64,000 bases of DNA from assembly GCA_002794775.1 (NCBI GenBank), contig NBAY01000012.1, forward strand, positions 253,001 through 317,000, written 5' to 3'. Position 1 is the first letter of the stretch; each line of letters begins with the position of its first letter. Shown here piece by piece: positions 14,505-24,478 of this stretch. The notes below the pieces were generated by a model. The model was given only the letters and a program-made list of their open reading frames with translations. It was not told the DNA's origin and ran no database searches. This DNA comes from Porodaedalea pini (lineage: Eukaryota > Basidiomycota > Agaricomycetes > Hymenochaetales > Hymenochaetaceae). Both the position numbers and the translations under genes were made by a program.

Positions 14505-15978
14505 TTACCCCCCCTTCAAGGTTGGGCGTCCCGACCAACCATGATCGCGGTCGTCAGGCTCGGTGTCGACGAAGAGCAGACGGAGTCGTTGACGAGGGAT
14601 GTCGAGTTTCCGAGGTGCACCGGGATGTTTGAGGTAGAACTCAGTGATCGCCTCCTTCGCGTTCTCGCTGAAGTCCGTCTCAGGCTGCCAAGTAGGTTCA
14701 TTGTAGCCGACCCACTTGACAAGGTACTGTAGTTTCCCTCGGTGCAGACGTGAGTCTAAGACTTCCTCGAGTTCGTACTCCTCCTCGTTGTCGACGATGT
14801 CTGGCGGCGGTGGCGGCGGTTGCTTCTGGCTTTCAAAGGACGGTTCGACGGCGGGTTTCAATAGGGCTTCGTTGAAGACAGGGTGGACCTTTTTCCATCG
14901 CTTCGGGAGTTTGAGCTTGTATGCGCTCGCTCCTATCTTGTCTACGACGTCAAAGGGGCCGTACCATTTGTCTGCGAGTTTCTTTGTCGGCAAGTCCGTA
15001 CTGATGTTTCGCCCATCAAGGAAGACCTTGTCTCCAGCCTTGTATTCCACCGAAGCTCCTGCTGTCCGGTCATGGTAGCGCTTCATGTCCTCTGCTGCCT
15101 TGACTAGGTTGTCCTTAGCAACGCAATGAGTCTCCTTGATGTGCTTTGCGAATTCTTCCACTGACATGTTAGCAGATGAGGTTCGCGTTGTGTCGAAGCT
15201 CAAGGGGTGACGTCCTGTGTTCGCATAGAAGGGGGACATCTTCGTTGCTGAGTGTTCGCGGTTGTTGTATGCGAACTCTGCGAGGGGGAGCCAGTCCTTC
15301 CAGTCCGATTGCCGATGGTTAACGAAGAGTCGAAGGTACTGTTCGAGCTCTTGGTTAACGCGTTCCGTTTGACCATCCGTCTGTGGATGGTACGCTGTCG
15401 ATGGGTTGCCTTCAATGTGCAGAAGTTTGTACAGCTCCTTCATCATCAACGCATCGAACTGCGTGCCTCGGTCGTGGATGATCTTCTTCGGTAGGCCATG
15501 GAGGCGGAAGACGTGGTTGCGGTACAGCTGGGCCATGCCTTCTGCTGACAGCCTCATCGTCGTTGGGATCGCGTGCATCTGCTTCGAGAACCTATCCACG
15601 AAGACGCAGATCGCGTTGTGTCCCTTGGAGTCCGGGAGCTCTCCGATTAGGTCGACTGTAACAATTTCCCAGGGTCCTTCAGGGACAGCATTTGGATGAA
15701 GCGGTCTAGACCTCGACGTTCTTAAGGCTTTTGTCCGTTGACAATGGTCGCATCCTCGGACGTATGCTCGGACGTCGGAGAACATCGATGCCCACCAGAA
15801 ATCGCGACGGACGAGTTCTACTGTCTTCGACGCTCCTGGATGACCAGCCAGAACCGAGTCGTGGCACTCCCGCAACACGGCCTCCTTTATTGTCGATGGA
15901 ACATACACCTTGCCTTTCATCCGCCACAACTCGTCGACCTCCACCAAACCCGTAGGCCTCTCCGACTCGTCCTGCGCC
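14505..15978 (-). pseudogene. Element A pol, 3' part: integrase and chromodomain
   Basis: The reading frame is open but severed from the rest of pol by element B. Integrase features in order are the HHCC zinc finger (RECHDSVLAGHPG ... GCDHCQRT), the catalytic core with VTVDLIGELP, IHDRGTQFD and YHPQTDGQTERVNQELE, and a GPF-type C-terminal domain (WYGPFDVVDKIGASAYKL). A chromodomain follows (EEVLDSRLHRGKLQYLVKWV). The last codons form the polypurine tract and the stop touches the LTR. No protein can be made from it without reading through B. Confidence 0.85.
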
Positions 15979-16401
15979 TGTTAGGCGGGAGTCCGGGAGA
16001 CGACTCGGACTGGGCAGGCCTCGGCTGACTGTCGTCTGGGACGTGCTATACTCGAGCGTAGACTCGGGACACGCTTACTCAGGCTAGGTCGACGCGGAGG
16101 TAAGAGGATTAATACAAGACTAGACTAATACAAGGGGGACGAGTCTCACCTAGGTCGACGCGGAGGTAAGAGGAAAAGCAGAACAAGGAGTTCATGCGAT
16201 TCCTGAGACCTTATATAGCGACGACCGTGAGACTATATTACCTAACATTACATAACGAGTGGGAATGGAACGAATGAAGGTCGTGTAGAGGGAGTGTGGG
16301 AAGTGATTGGAAAGATGATTAAAGATAATGAAAAGGAGCAATTAACAGAAACGAAAAAGGAAAAGGGGAAATAAAGAAAAGGGGAAGTTCGAGTCCTGAC
16401 A
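15979..16401 (-). repeat. 3' LTR of element B
   Basis: A 423-bp LTR running TGTTAGG...CCTGACA on the plus strand. No difference from the partner LTR at 21812-22234 was seen. It abuts the pol stop codon directly at 16402. Confidence 0.92.
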
Positions 16402-19400
16402 TTACCCCCCCCTCAAGGTTGGGCGTCCCGACCAACCAAGATCGCGGTCGTCTGGCTCGGTGTCGACGAAGAGCGGACGGAGTCGTGAGCGAGGGATATC
16501 GAGTTTGCGGGGAGCACCGGGGTGTTTGAGGTAGAATTCAGCAATTGCCTCCTTTGCGTTCTCGCCGAAGTCCGTCTCCGGTTGCCAGGTCGGTTCGTTG
16601 TACCCGACCCACTTGACGAGGTACTGTAGTTTACCTCGGTGCAGACGTGAGTCAATGACCTCTTCAACCTCGTATTCCTCTTCGTTGTCGACGATTTCCG
16701 GTGGTGGCGGTGGCGGTAGCTTCTGGCTCTCAAACGACGGTTCAACGGCGGGTTTCAACAGGGCTTCGTTGAAGACAGGGTGGACCTTTTTCCATCGCTT
16801 CGGGAGTTTGAGCTTGTACGCACTCGCTCCTACCTTGTCGACGACGTCAAAGGGGCCGTACCATTTATCTGCAAGTTTCTTTGTCGGCGAGTCCGTACTG
16901 ATGTTTCGCCCGTCAAGGAAGACCTTGTCGCCAGCCTTGTATTCCACCGATGCTCCTGCCGTCCGGTCATGGTAGCGTTTCATGTCTTCTGCTGCCTTGA
17001 CCAGATTGTCCCTTGCCGCGCGATGGGTCTCCTTGATGTGCTTCGCGAATTCTTCTGCCGACATGTTGGTAGAGGAAGTTCGTACGGCGTCGAAGCTCCT
17101 AGGGTGACGTCCAGTGTTCGCGTAGAAGGGTGACATCTTTGTCGCCGAGTGTTCTCGGTTGTTGTAGGCGAACTCTGCGAGAGGGAGCCAGTCTTTCCAG
17201 TCTGACTGCCGATGGTCAACGAAGAGCCGGAGGTACTGTTCGAGCTCTTGGTTGACGCGTTCCGTCTGACCGTCCGTTTGCGGGTGATATGCCGTCGACG
17301 GGTTGCCTTCGATGTGTAGGAGTTTGTACAGCTCCCTCATCATTGATGCGTCAAACTGCGTGCCTCGGTCATGGATGATCTTTTTTGGCAAGCCATGGAG
17401 ACGGAAGACGTGGTCGCGGTACAGTTGAGCCATGCCTTCCGCTGACAATTTTGTCGTCGTCGGGATCGCGTGCATCTGTTTCGAGAACCTATCGACGAAA
17501 ACGCAGATTGCGTTGTGCCCCTTGGAGTCCGGGAGTTCTCCGATGAGGTCAACCGTGACAATTTCCCAGGGACCTTCAGGGACCGCGTTTGGATGGAGTG
17601 GCCTCGACCTTGATGCCCTCAGAGCCTTCGTTCGTTGGCAGCGGTCACATCCTCGGACGTATGCTCGGACATCGGAGAACATCGACGCCCACCAGAAGTC
17701 TCGACGTACCAGTTCGACCGTCTTCGACGATCCCGGATGTCCTGCCAGGGTCGAGTCGTGGCACTCCCTCAACACCGCTTCCTTCATCGTCGACGGCACG
17801 TACACCTTGCCTTTCATTCGCCACAACCCGTCGACTTCTACCATATTCGTCGGCCTTTCCGACTCGTCTTGTGCCCTCTGCGCTTCACCCACTCGTTCCA
17901 ACACTTCATCCCGCGACGTCCTCACTATTCCACGATTCAACCACTTTTCCTTGATGAAGACGATGCCGTCGTTGTCATCCTGGCCCTTGTCGTAACCTGC
18001 CTTGCGCGACAATAGGTCCGCCTTGCCCATCGTCTTCCCCGACTTGTGTTCGAGGTGGAAGTCAAACTCTTCGAGTTCGGTTCGCCAGCGGGCTTGACGG
18101 TAGCTCAGCTTCTGCGCTGACCTGAAGTAGGTGAGGTTAGCGTGGTCGGACCAGATTTCGATCGTGTGGCGAGCGCCGAGGAGGTATTGTCGCCATTCCT
18201 TGAGCGCCGAAACGATCGCGAGCATCTCCTTGTCGTAGATCTCGTAGTTTCGTTCAGCGGGTAGGAGCGCTTCTGACCTATAGGCAATCACCCTCCACTT
18301 CCCTTCCTGTTTTTGCAACAACACACCGCCGAGTGCAAAGTTTGACGAGTCCGCTTCTACGCGGAAAGGACCCTCGTCGTTGGCGATGGCTAGGACTGGA
18401 GGTGAGCAGAGACGTCGTCTCAGCTCCTCGAACGCTTCCTGCTGTTCGGTCTCCCATACCCAGTCCTTCTTGCCCGTTAACGACGTCAGCGGATGGACCA
18501 CCTTACTGTAGTCCTTGATGAACCGTCGTAGCCAGTTACCCATGCCGAGGAATTGTTGTAGCTGTTTCAGGTTTCGCGGGACCGGCCAGTTCGCAATCGC
18601 CTCCGTCTTTGCTGGGTCAGCCTTGATCTCGCCATTACCGATGATGTGGCCGAGGTATTTGACGACCTTGGCGTCAAATTCGCACTTCTCCGGTTTCAGG
18701 TACAGGCCATTCTCTCGCAGGATCTGAAGGACGCGCCTCGACGTGTCTATATGTTCCTCAATGGTCTCCGAGAGGATCAATATGTCGTCGAGGTATACGA
18801 TGATCAGGTTAGCGTAAATCAGTTCCTTGAAGATGTGATTGACAAAAGCCTGGAACGTTGCTGGGGCGTTGCAGAGACCAAAGAACATGACCGTCGGTTC
18901 GAAGAGGCCCATGTTTGTGCGAAACGCTGCTTTCCATTCGTCACCCTCCCGGATCCGGATATTGTAGTACCCCCAGCGAAGGTCAAGCTTAGTGATGTAC
19001 TTCGCTTTCTTGACCTTGTCGACGAGTTCGTCAATGAGAGGGAGGGGATACTTGTTCTTGATCGTACCGTCATTGAGCTTACGGTAATCCTGGATCGGGC
19101 GTAGCGATTTGTCGGCCTTCTTAATGAAGAAGAAGGGCGACGCCATGGGCGATATCGACCGTCGAATGCGACCCGACTTCAAGTTTTCATCGAGGAAGTC
19201 CTTGAGTGACTGTTGCTCTGTTGGTGTGAGCGGGTAGATTTTACAGTCACTTGGTTTGAAGTCGGGCTTCAAGTCGATGACGTGGTCCCACGGTCGGTGT
19301 TCCGGTAGCTTTTCGAAGCCTTTTTCGCTAAAGACGTCGGCGTAGTCGTTGAGGTATGCGGGCCAGGACTCCTTGTCCATTCGCACCTCTCTCACCCTCC

Positions 19401-20052
19401 TCGTCTCCTCTGCTGCTCTCCACACCCTCCGCATACCTTCCTCGTCGTCCTTCTCTACCACGCATTCACCTGGACAGCGAGTAAAGTCGAGTGTCCCCGT
19501 CTTCCAGTTGACCTCTGGATTGTGTCGTCGAAGCCAGTCGTACCCCAGGAAGATGTTAGAAGACGCCAATGAGGTTACCGCCAGGACGATCTGTTCCTTA
19601 TGATGACCGATCGTGAGTTCAACGTCAACGTATTCCTCGATCAACCCAGCTTCGTTGTGCGTGCCGTCAGCATTGAGCACCGCAAGGGGTCGGATATACC
19701 GCTTCGTCTCTAGCCCATACCGTTCGACGAACCTCACGTCGATGCACGATCCTGTACATCCCGAGTCCACGAGTGCGTGAGCGTCTACCTCCCTCACTTC
19801 ACCTTTCACACTGTGTCCGACGTTCAGGAGAAGGTCCAGCTGGCGTCCGCCAGTTCCTCTCATGAACAACTGCTCGTACCCTTCACTTCTTTTCACACCG
19901 GTGGGGACTTCATACTCCGGAAAACCATCGACGTCGTTCGCATCTACGTGTTGTACAGACGGTTGGTTATATTTTAACGAGTCCGGATTCAAAGTCCCTT
20001 GTTCTTCCCGGTCAGTCGCCCCGATGGCTACGCCTGACCACTCGCAAAACCC
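16402..20052 (-). CDS. pol: Element B pol polyprotein (PR-RT-RH-IN-chromodomain)
   Basis: Replication and integration enzymes of the retrotransposon. An uninterrupted frame of 1196 codons from 19992 extends upstream into the gag overlap and is probably entered by -1 frameshifting. Domains in order are aspartic protease (ALVDSGCTGSCIDVRF), reverse transcriptase with IIVYLDDILILSE, RNase H (RVEADSSNFALGGVL), integrase zinc finger (RECHDSTLAGHPG, GCDRCQRT), integrase core (VTVDLIGELP, IHDRGTQFD, YHPQTDGQTERVNQELE) and a chromodomain (EEVIDSRLHRGKLQYLVKWV). All catalytic motifs look intact. The C-terminal Gly codons are the polypurine tract and the TAA lies next to the LTR. The chromodomain should direct insertion to modified histones; that is family knowledge. 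Confidence 0.93.
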   Translation of the reverse strand, partial: GFCEWSGVAIGATDREEQGTLNPDSLKYNQPSVQHVDANDVDGFPEYEVPTGVKRSEGYEQLFMRGTGGRQLDLLLNVGHSVKGEVREVDAHALVDSGCTGSCIDVRFVERYGLETKRYIRPLAVLNADGTHNEAGLIEEYVDVELTIGHHKEQIVLAVTSLASSNIFLGYDWLRRHNPEVNWKTGTLDFTRCPGECVVEKDDEEGMRRVWRAAEETRRVREVRMDKESWPAYLNDYADVFSEKGFEKLPEHRPWDHVIDLKPDFKPSDCKIYPLTPTEQQSLKDFLDENLKSGRIRRSISPMASPFFFIKKADKSLRPIQDYRKLNDGTIKNKYPLPLIDELVDKVKKAKYITKLDLRWGYYNIRIREGDEWKAAFRTNMGLFEPTVMFFGLCNAPATFQAFVNHIFKELIYANLIIVYLDDILILSETIEEHIDTSRRVLQILRENGLYLKPEKCEFDAKVVKYLGHIIGNGEIKADPAKTEAIANWPVPRNLKQLQQFLGMGNWLRRFIKDYSKVVHPLTSLTGKKDWVWETEQQEAFEELRRRLCSPPVLAIANDEGPFRVEADSSNFALGGVLLQKQEGKWRVIAYRSEALLPAERNYEIYDKEMLAIVSALKEWRQYLLGARHTIEIWSDHANLTYFRSAQKLSYRQARWRTELEEFDFHLEHKSGKTMGKADLLSRKAGYDKGQDDNDGIVFIKEKWLNRGIVRTSRDEVLERVGEAQRAQDESERPTNMVEVDGLWRMKGKVYVPSTMKEAVLRECHDSTLAGHPGSSKTVELVRRDFWWASMFSDVRAYVRGCDRCQRTKALRASRSRPLHPNAVPEGPWEIVTVDLIGELPDSKGHNAICVFVDRFSKQMHAIPTTTKLSAEGMAQLYRDHVFRLHGLPKKIIHDRGTQFDASMMRELYKLLHIEGNPSTAYHPQTDGQTERVNQELEQYLRLFVDHRQSDWKDWLPLAEFAYNNREHSATKMSPFYANTGRHPRSFDAVRTSSTNMSAEEFAKHIKETHRAARDNLVKAAEDMKRYHDRTAGASVEYKAGDKVFLDGRNISTDSPTKKLADKWYGPFDVVDKVGASAYKLKLPKRWKKVHPVFNEALLKPAVEPSFESQKLPPPPPPEIVDNEEEYEVEEVIDSRLHRGKLQYLVKWVGYNEPTWQPETDFGENAKEAIAEFYLKHPGAPRKLDIPRSRLRPLFVDTEPDDRDLGWSGRPTLRGG

Positions 20053-21107
20053 TGCGAGTCAACGACCTCTTCGTCATTCTCTCCTTCCTCCACATAGTCC
20101 TCCACCGTCGACCTCCGAGTGTCTACGACTTCCTCGAAGGCTGACTCCTTCATCGCTCCGAGCTCGTCTGCGAGGATGCGGCGTTCGCCAGGGGCCATCA
20201 GTTCCAGCATACGCTGGATAATCGGTTTCCCCTGCGGGCACCTGTCCTTGAAGTGGCCTTCTTGACCACAGATCCAGCAAGCTCTTCTGCGACGTGCCTC
20301 GTTCATAGAGACGTCCATCGGTTGTCCGATACCTCCGAACGTGACGCCGGTCGCGTCGCGTTTGTCGACGTGCGGGGTTGCAACTTGGCGCCGAGCGGGG
20401 GGTGCCGGTTGTTGTTGGCGAGGTTGCGGTATGAACGGGCGGCCTCGTTGAATCGCGCGGATCTGCTGTTCTCCGCGATCGATCTCGATAGCTTTGTTCT
20501 TCCACGCCTCATACGTTGTCGGTACGGGCGTCGACCTCAGCACGCCGCGGACTACCTCGATGTTCATTGCTCGCTTGAGGCGGTCGCAGATAACGCTGTC
20601 GTCTTTCAGTTCCGCCCGCTTGATGATGACGTCAAGTTGTTGGAAGAACTTATCCGCGGTGAGGTCCTTCTGAACCTTCTCCCGGAAATCCTTCAGCGCA
20701 GCTTCCTTTCGGTTCGGATCGTCGAACGAGGCGTCGAGTCGTTCCTGGAATCTTTCCCAGCTGTCCGTGAAGGTAACGATTCCCGCCGTTGTCGACTCCT
20801 CGACGTAGTTCTGCGCCCACGTTGCCGCATTACCACCCTTCAGGTAGGAGAGAGCTACGTAGATCTTACTCTCCGACGTAGGGTATCGGTTTGGGTTCGC
20901 GGACACGAAAAGAAGGACTTCGCGTCTGAAGTCAAGGTAATCGTCGCCACCAGTGAATTCACGTGGTCGGGCGACGTCTATGTTGGGGGTCGGGGGGTTA
21001 GCGGCTGCGACCGGTGCTGGGGCGTTGTTCGCCTGATGGGCGAAGGCATTCGCAACGATGGCCGCGATCTGCGCCATTTGCTGTTGGCTGAAACCTTCTG
21101 CTGACAT
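20028..21107 (-). CDS. gag: Element B gag
   Basis: Capsid/nucleocapsid protein of the retrotransposon, 359 residues from the ATG at 21107. The N-terminal half is the gag core (PREFTGGDDYLDFRREVLLF ... YVALSYLKGGNAATWAQNYV). A CCHC zinc knuckle, CWICGQEGHFKDRCP, lies near residue 280, followed by an acidic tail. The frame ends GFASGQA at 20028. About 20 nt before the stop, codons CAG GGT TTT form the heptamer GGGTTTT, where the pol frame is already open in the -1 phase. Confidence 0.9.
   Translation of the reverse strand: MSAEGFSQQQMAQIAAIVANAFAHQANNAPAPVAAANPPTPNIDVARPREFTGGDDYLDFRREVLLFVSANPNRYPTSESKIYVALSYLKGGNAATWAQNYVEESTTAGIVTFTDSWERFQERLDASFDDPNRKEAALKDFREKVQKDLTADKFFQQLDVIIKRAELKDDSVICDRLKRAMNIEVVRGVLRSTPVPTTYEAWKNKAIEIDRGEQQIRAIQRGRPFIPQPRQQQPAPPARRQVATPHVDKRDATGVTFGGIGQPMDVSMNEARRRRACWICGQEGHFKDRCPQGKPIIQRMLELMAPGERRILADELGAMKESAFEEVVDTRRSTVEDYVEEGENDEEVVDSQGFASGQA
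20046..20052 (-). promoter_or_regulatory. -1 ribosomal frameshift heptamer of element B
   Basis: On the minus strand the sequence is GGGTTTT. It fits X-XXY-YYZ with gag codons GGT and TTT, and sits inside the short gag/pol overlap. The pol frame becomes open just upstream, after a TGA. A downstream RNA structure was not folded. Confidence 0.65.
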
Positions 21108-21811
21108 CGCGGGTTCGGGTGTTGAAGGTTCTGGGGGAGTCGGCGGTGAGGGATCTCTGTTGGTCTCGCGGTAAGGACCCGGAGTCGGTGGTAGGTTAAC
21201 CGTAGATGTTGACGGTGCGGGTGACGATGGGGTAGCTGGAGGCCACCTTGCTCTCCTTCCTCGTTCGTCTGACGAATACCAGCCGTGCCGGATTTCACTC
21301 CACCAGATGTCGTGAGTGACGCCGCTGTTATTGGTCGCGACGTAGCCTGGTCGATCTGGATCCCAACGGGCTGAGGCAGGAAGGGCCCGTCGCTGTTCGT
21401 CGGTGAGATCTATCTTGATATTGGCGGTGGGACAGGGATCGGTTGCGTGTTCGATCCAGGGTTACGCCAACGTTGAGCGGGTTCGTCAGCGAAGTTGATG
21501 ACGAGGCGGTAGGATCCGAGTGAGATTACAAACGAGATTGTCGTCGAAGTTTGGACTCGTCTGGTTACCCACGTCCACGTTAGGTGCGTGCTCCACCAGA
21601 GGCTAATTCGTAGAGCCAGGGTCGGGAGATGTCGGTTGATATGTTTACGTAATACACGAACGTCCGAAAACGTCCGGGCAGGGTTGAGGGTTGTCGTTCA
21701 GGGGGTTTACACGTCAAATCCGTCGAGGGGAGCGCTCCTCTAGACTGAGTGAAGGCGAGTCGACAGCGACGACGTACGCTGGGGATGAGCCTGGGTGGGG
21801 TTCTGCTTTTA
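21108..21811 (-). other. Element B leader between 5' LTR and gag, with primer-binding site
   Basis: About 700 bp of untranslated leader. Adjoining the LTR, positions 21800-21810 read AAAAGCAGAAC on the element's sense strand. This is the reverse complement of GTTCTGCTTTT inside the LTR (22017-22007), which lies about 33 nt downstream of the start of a TATATAAGG box. That is the arrangement of self-priming Tf1-type elements. No TGG tRNA primer-binding site is present. Confidence 0.65.
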
Positions 21812-22234
21812 TGTTAGGCGGGAGTCCGGGAGACGACTCGGACTGGGCAGGCCTCGGCTGACTGTCGTCTGGGACGTGCTATACTCGAGCGTAGACTCGG
21901 GACACGCTTACTCAGGCTAGGTCGACGCGGAGGTAAGAGGATTAATACAAGACTAGACTAATACAAGGGGGACGAGTCTCACCTAGGTCGACGCGGAGGT
22001 AAGAGGAAAAGCAGAACAAGGAGTTCATGCGATTCCTGAGACCTTATATAGCGACGACCGTGAGACTATATTACCTAACATTACATAACGAGTGGGAATG
22101 GAACGAATGAAGGTCGTGTAGAGGGAGTGTGGGAAGTGATTGGAAAGATGATTAAAGATAATGAAAAGGAGCAATTAACAGAAACGAAAAAGGAAAAGGG
22201 GAAATAAAGAAAAGGGGAAGTTCGAGTCCTGACA
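21812..22234 (-). repeat. 5' LTR of element B
   Basis: A 423-bp LTR that looks identical to 15979-16401. Sense-strand promoter features are TATATAAGG (about 22044-22052) and a predicted transcript start near 22017. Two copies of a GGTCGACGCGGAGGTAAGAG unit lie upstream of the self-priming segment on the plus-strand map. Confidence 0.92.
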
Positions 22235-23891
22235 GCGCCCTCTGCGCTTCACCCACTCGTTCCACCACCTCGTCGCACGATGTCCGCACCACTCCACGGT
22301 TCAGCCACTTATCCTTGATGAACACGACCCCATCGTTGTCATCCTTGCCCTGATCATAGCCCGCCATGCGCGATAGCAGGTCGGCCTTGCCCATCGTCTT
22401 GCCCGACTTGTGTTCGAGGTGGAAGTCGAATTCTTCAAGTTCGGTCCACCAGCGAGCTTGGCGATAGCTCAGCTTCTGCGCCGACCTGAAGTAGGTGAGG
22501 TTGGCGTGGTCAGACCAGATTTCAATCTTGTGGCGAGCGCCAAGGAGGTATTGCCGCCACTCCTTGAGCGCCGAAACGATCGCGAGCATCTCCTTGTCGT
22601 AGATCTCATAGTTTTGTTCCGCCAGTTCAAGTGCCTCTGACCTGTAGGCGATCACCCTCCACTTCCCTTCCTGCTTCTGCAACAACACACCACCGAGCAC
22701 AAAGTTCGACGAGTCCGCTTCTACGTGGAAAGGGCCCTCGTCATTGGCGATGGCTAGGACTGGAGGTGAGCAGAGACGTCGTCTCAGCTCCTCGAACGCT
22801 TCCTGCTGTTCGGTCTCCCATACCCAGTCCTTCTTGCCCGTTAACGACGTCAACGGTCGGACCACCTTGCTGTAGTCCTTAATAAACCGTCTCAGCCAGT
22901 TTCCCATGCCGAGGAACTGTTGCAGCTCCTTGAGGTTCCGTGGGACTGGCCAGTTCGCAATCGCCTCCGTCTTTGCCGGGTCAGCCCTGATCTCGCCATT
23001 GCCGATGATGTGGCCGAGGTATTTGACGACCTTGGCGTCAAACTCGCACTTCTCCGGCTTCAGGTACAGGCCATTTTCTCGGAGGATCTGGAGTACGCGC
23101 CTCGACGTGTCGATATGCTCCTCAATGGTTTCCGAGAGGATCAGGATGTCGTCGAGGTATACGATGATCAGGTTCGCATAGATTAGGTCCTTAAAGATGT
23201 GGTTGACAAAGGCCTGGAATGTGGCCGGCGCGTTGCAAAGACCAAAAAACATGACCGTCGGTTCAAAGAGGCCCATGTTCGTGCGAAACGCTGCCTTCCA
23301 TTCGTCACCCTCGCGGATCCGGATATTGTAGTACCCCCAGTGAAGGTCAAGCTTAGTGATGTACTTCGCTTTCTTGACCTTGTCGACGAGTTCGTCAATG
23401 AGAGGGAGGGGATACTTGTTCTTGATCGTACCGTCATTGAGCTTACGGTAATCCTGGATCGGGCGTAGCGATTTGTCGGCCTTCTTAATGAAGAAGAAGG
23501 GCGATGCCATGGGCGATATCGACCGTCGAATGCGACCCGACTTCAGATTTTCATCAAGGAAGTCCTTGAGTGACTGCTGCTCAGTTGGCGTGAGCGGGTA
23601 GATCTTACAGTCACTCAGTTTGAAGTCGGGCTTCAAGTCGATGACATGGTCCCAGGGTCGGTGTTCCGGCAGCTTCTCGAAACCTTTTTCACTGAAAACG
23701 TCGGCGTAGTCGTTGAGGTACGCGGGCCAGGACGCCTTGTCCATTCGCATCTCACTCACCCTCCTCATCTGTTCCACCACCTTCTTCACCTTGCCTAGGT
23801 CCTCCACCGGCTCCCTCTTGATCGCACATTCTTCTGGACAGTGGGTGAATTCGATCGAACCCGTTTTCCAGTCGACCTCCGGATTGTGACG
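22235..23891 (-). pseudogene. Element A pol, middle part: reverse transcriptase and RNase H
   Basis: The open frame of A begins after the nonsense codon at 23892 and runs to the B insertion site. It holds the linker (MRMDKASWPAYLNDYADVFS), reverse transcriptase with IIVYLDDILILSE, and RNase H (HVEADSSNFVLGGVLL). It ends ERVGEAQRA, exactly where B's uninterrupted pol continues QDESERP. Sequence is close to B with scattered substitutions. Confidence 0.85.
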
Positions 23892-24409
23892 TCAAAGCCA
23901 GTCGTACCCCAGGAAGATGTTTGACAACGCTAGGGACGTTACTGCGAGGACGATCCTCTCCTGGTGACGGCCGATCATGAGCTCGACATCAACGTACTCC
24001 TCGATCAATCCGGCCTCATTGTGCATGCCATCAGCGTTGAGCACCGCGAGGGGTCGAATGTAGCGTTTCGTTTCCAACCCGTACCTCTCGACGAACCTGA
24101 CGTTGATGCAGGATCCTGTGCATCCCGAATCCACAAGGGCATGCGCATCTACCTCTCTCGCCTCACCCGCTATTTCATGCTCGACGGTCAGGAGAAGGTC
24201 CAGCTGGCATCCGCCAGTTCCTCTCATGAACAGTTGCTCGTACTCTTCATCTTTGTTCACACCGGTGGGGACTTCGTAATCGGGAAAACCATCGACGTCG
24301 TTTGCATCTATGTATTGTACAGACGGTTGGTTATATTTTAGCGAATCCGGATTCGAAGTCCCTTGTTCTTCTCGGTCAGTCGCCCCGATGGCTACGCCTG
24401 ACCACTTGC
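23892..24409 (-). pseudogene. Element A pol, 5' part: protease, ended by a nonsense codon
   Basis: The protease motif HALVDSGCTGSCINVRF is intact. The frame then ends in FLGYDWL followed by TGA at 23894-23892, where B has a CGA arginine codon. This is a C-to-T change at a CpG. Read-through would be needed to reach reverse transcriptase. Confidence 0.8.
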
Positions 24410-24416
24410 AAAACCC
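24410..24416 (-). promoter_or_regulatory. -1 frameshift heptamer conserved in element A
   Basis: The sense strand again reads GGGTTTT in the same context as element B (CAG GGT TTT GCA AGT). In A the gag frame already ends upstream, at 24479, so the signal is stranded. Its retention supports it as an ancestral feature of the family. Confidence 0.55.
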
Positions 24417-24478
24417 TGCGAGTCGACGACCTCTTCGTCATTGTCTTCTTCCTCCACATAGTCCTCCACCGTCGACCT

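Larger units (their letters stand above)
15979..22234 (-). mobile_element. Element B: intact Ty3/gypsy chromovirus nested in A
   Basis: A full 6256-bp element on the minus strand, bounded by the 5-bp duplication GCGCC (15974-15978 and 22235-22239). The two 423-bp LTRs look identical by eye, so insertion is recent. It carries an uninterrupted gag, an uninterrupted pol of nearly 1200 codons, a self-priming primer-binding site and a polypurine tract. It inserted between the RNase H and integrase parts of element A. The chromodomain places it in the Tf1/sushi-like chromovirus group. Confidence 0.95.

Noticed and set aside
16598..16975. Several plus-strand frames opposite the retrotransposon pol genes
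   Set aside because: They recur at the same place in elements A and B only because they mirror the conserved pol coding strand.
21108..21811. tRNA-type primer-binding site beside the B 5' LTR
   Set aside because: No TGG-starting 3'-tRNA complement was seen next to the LTR; the self-priming pair explains the position better.
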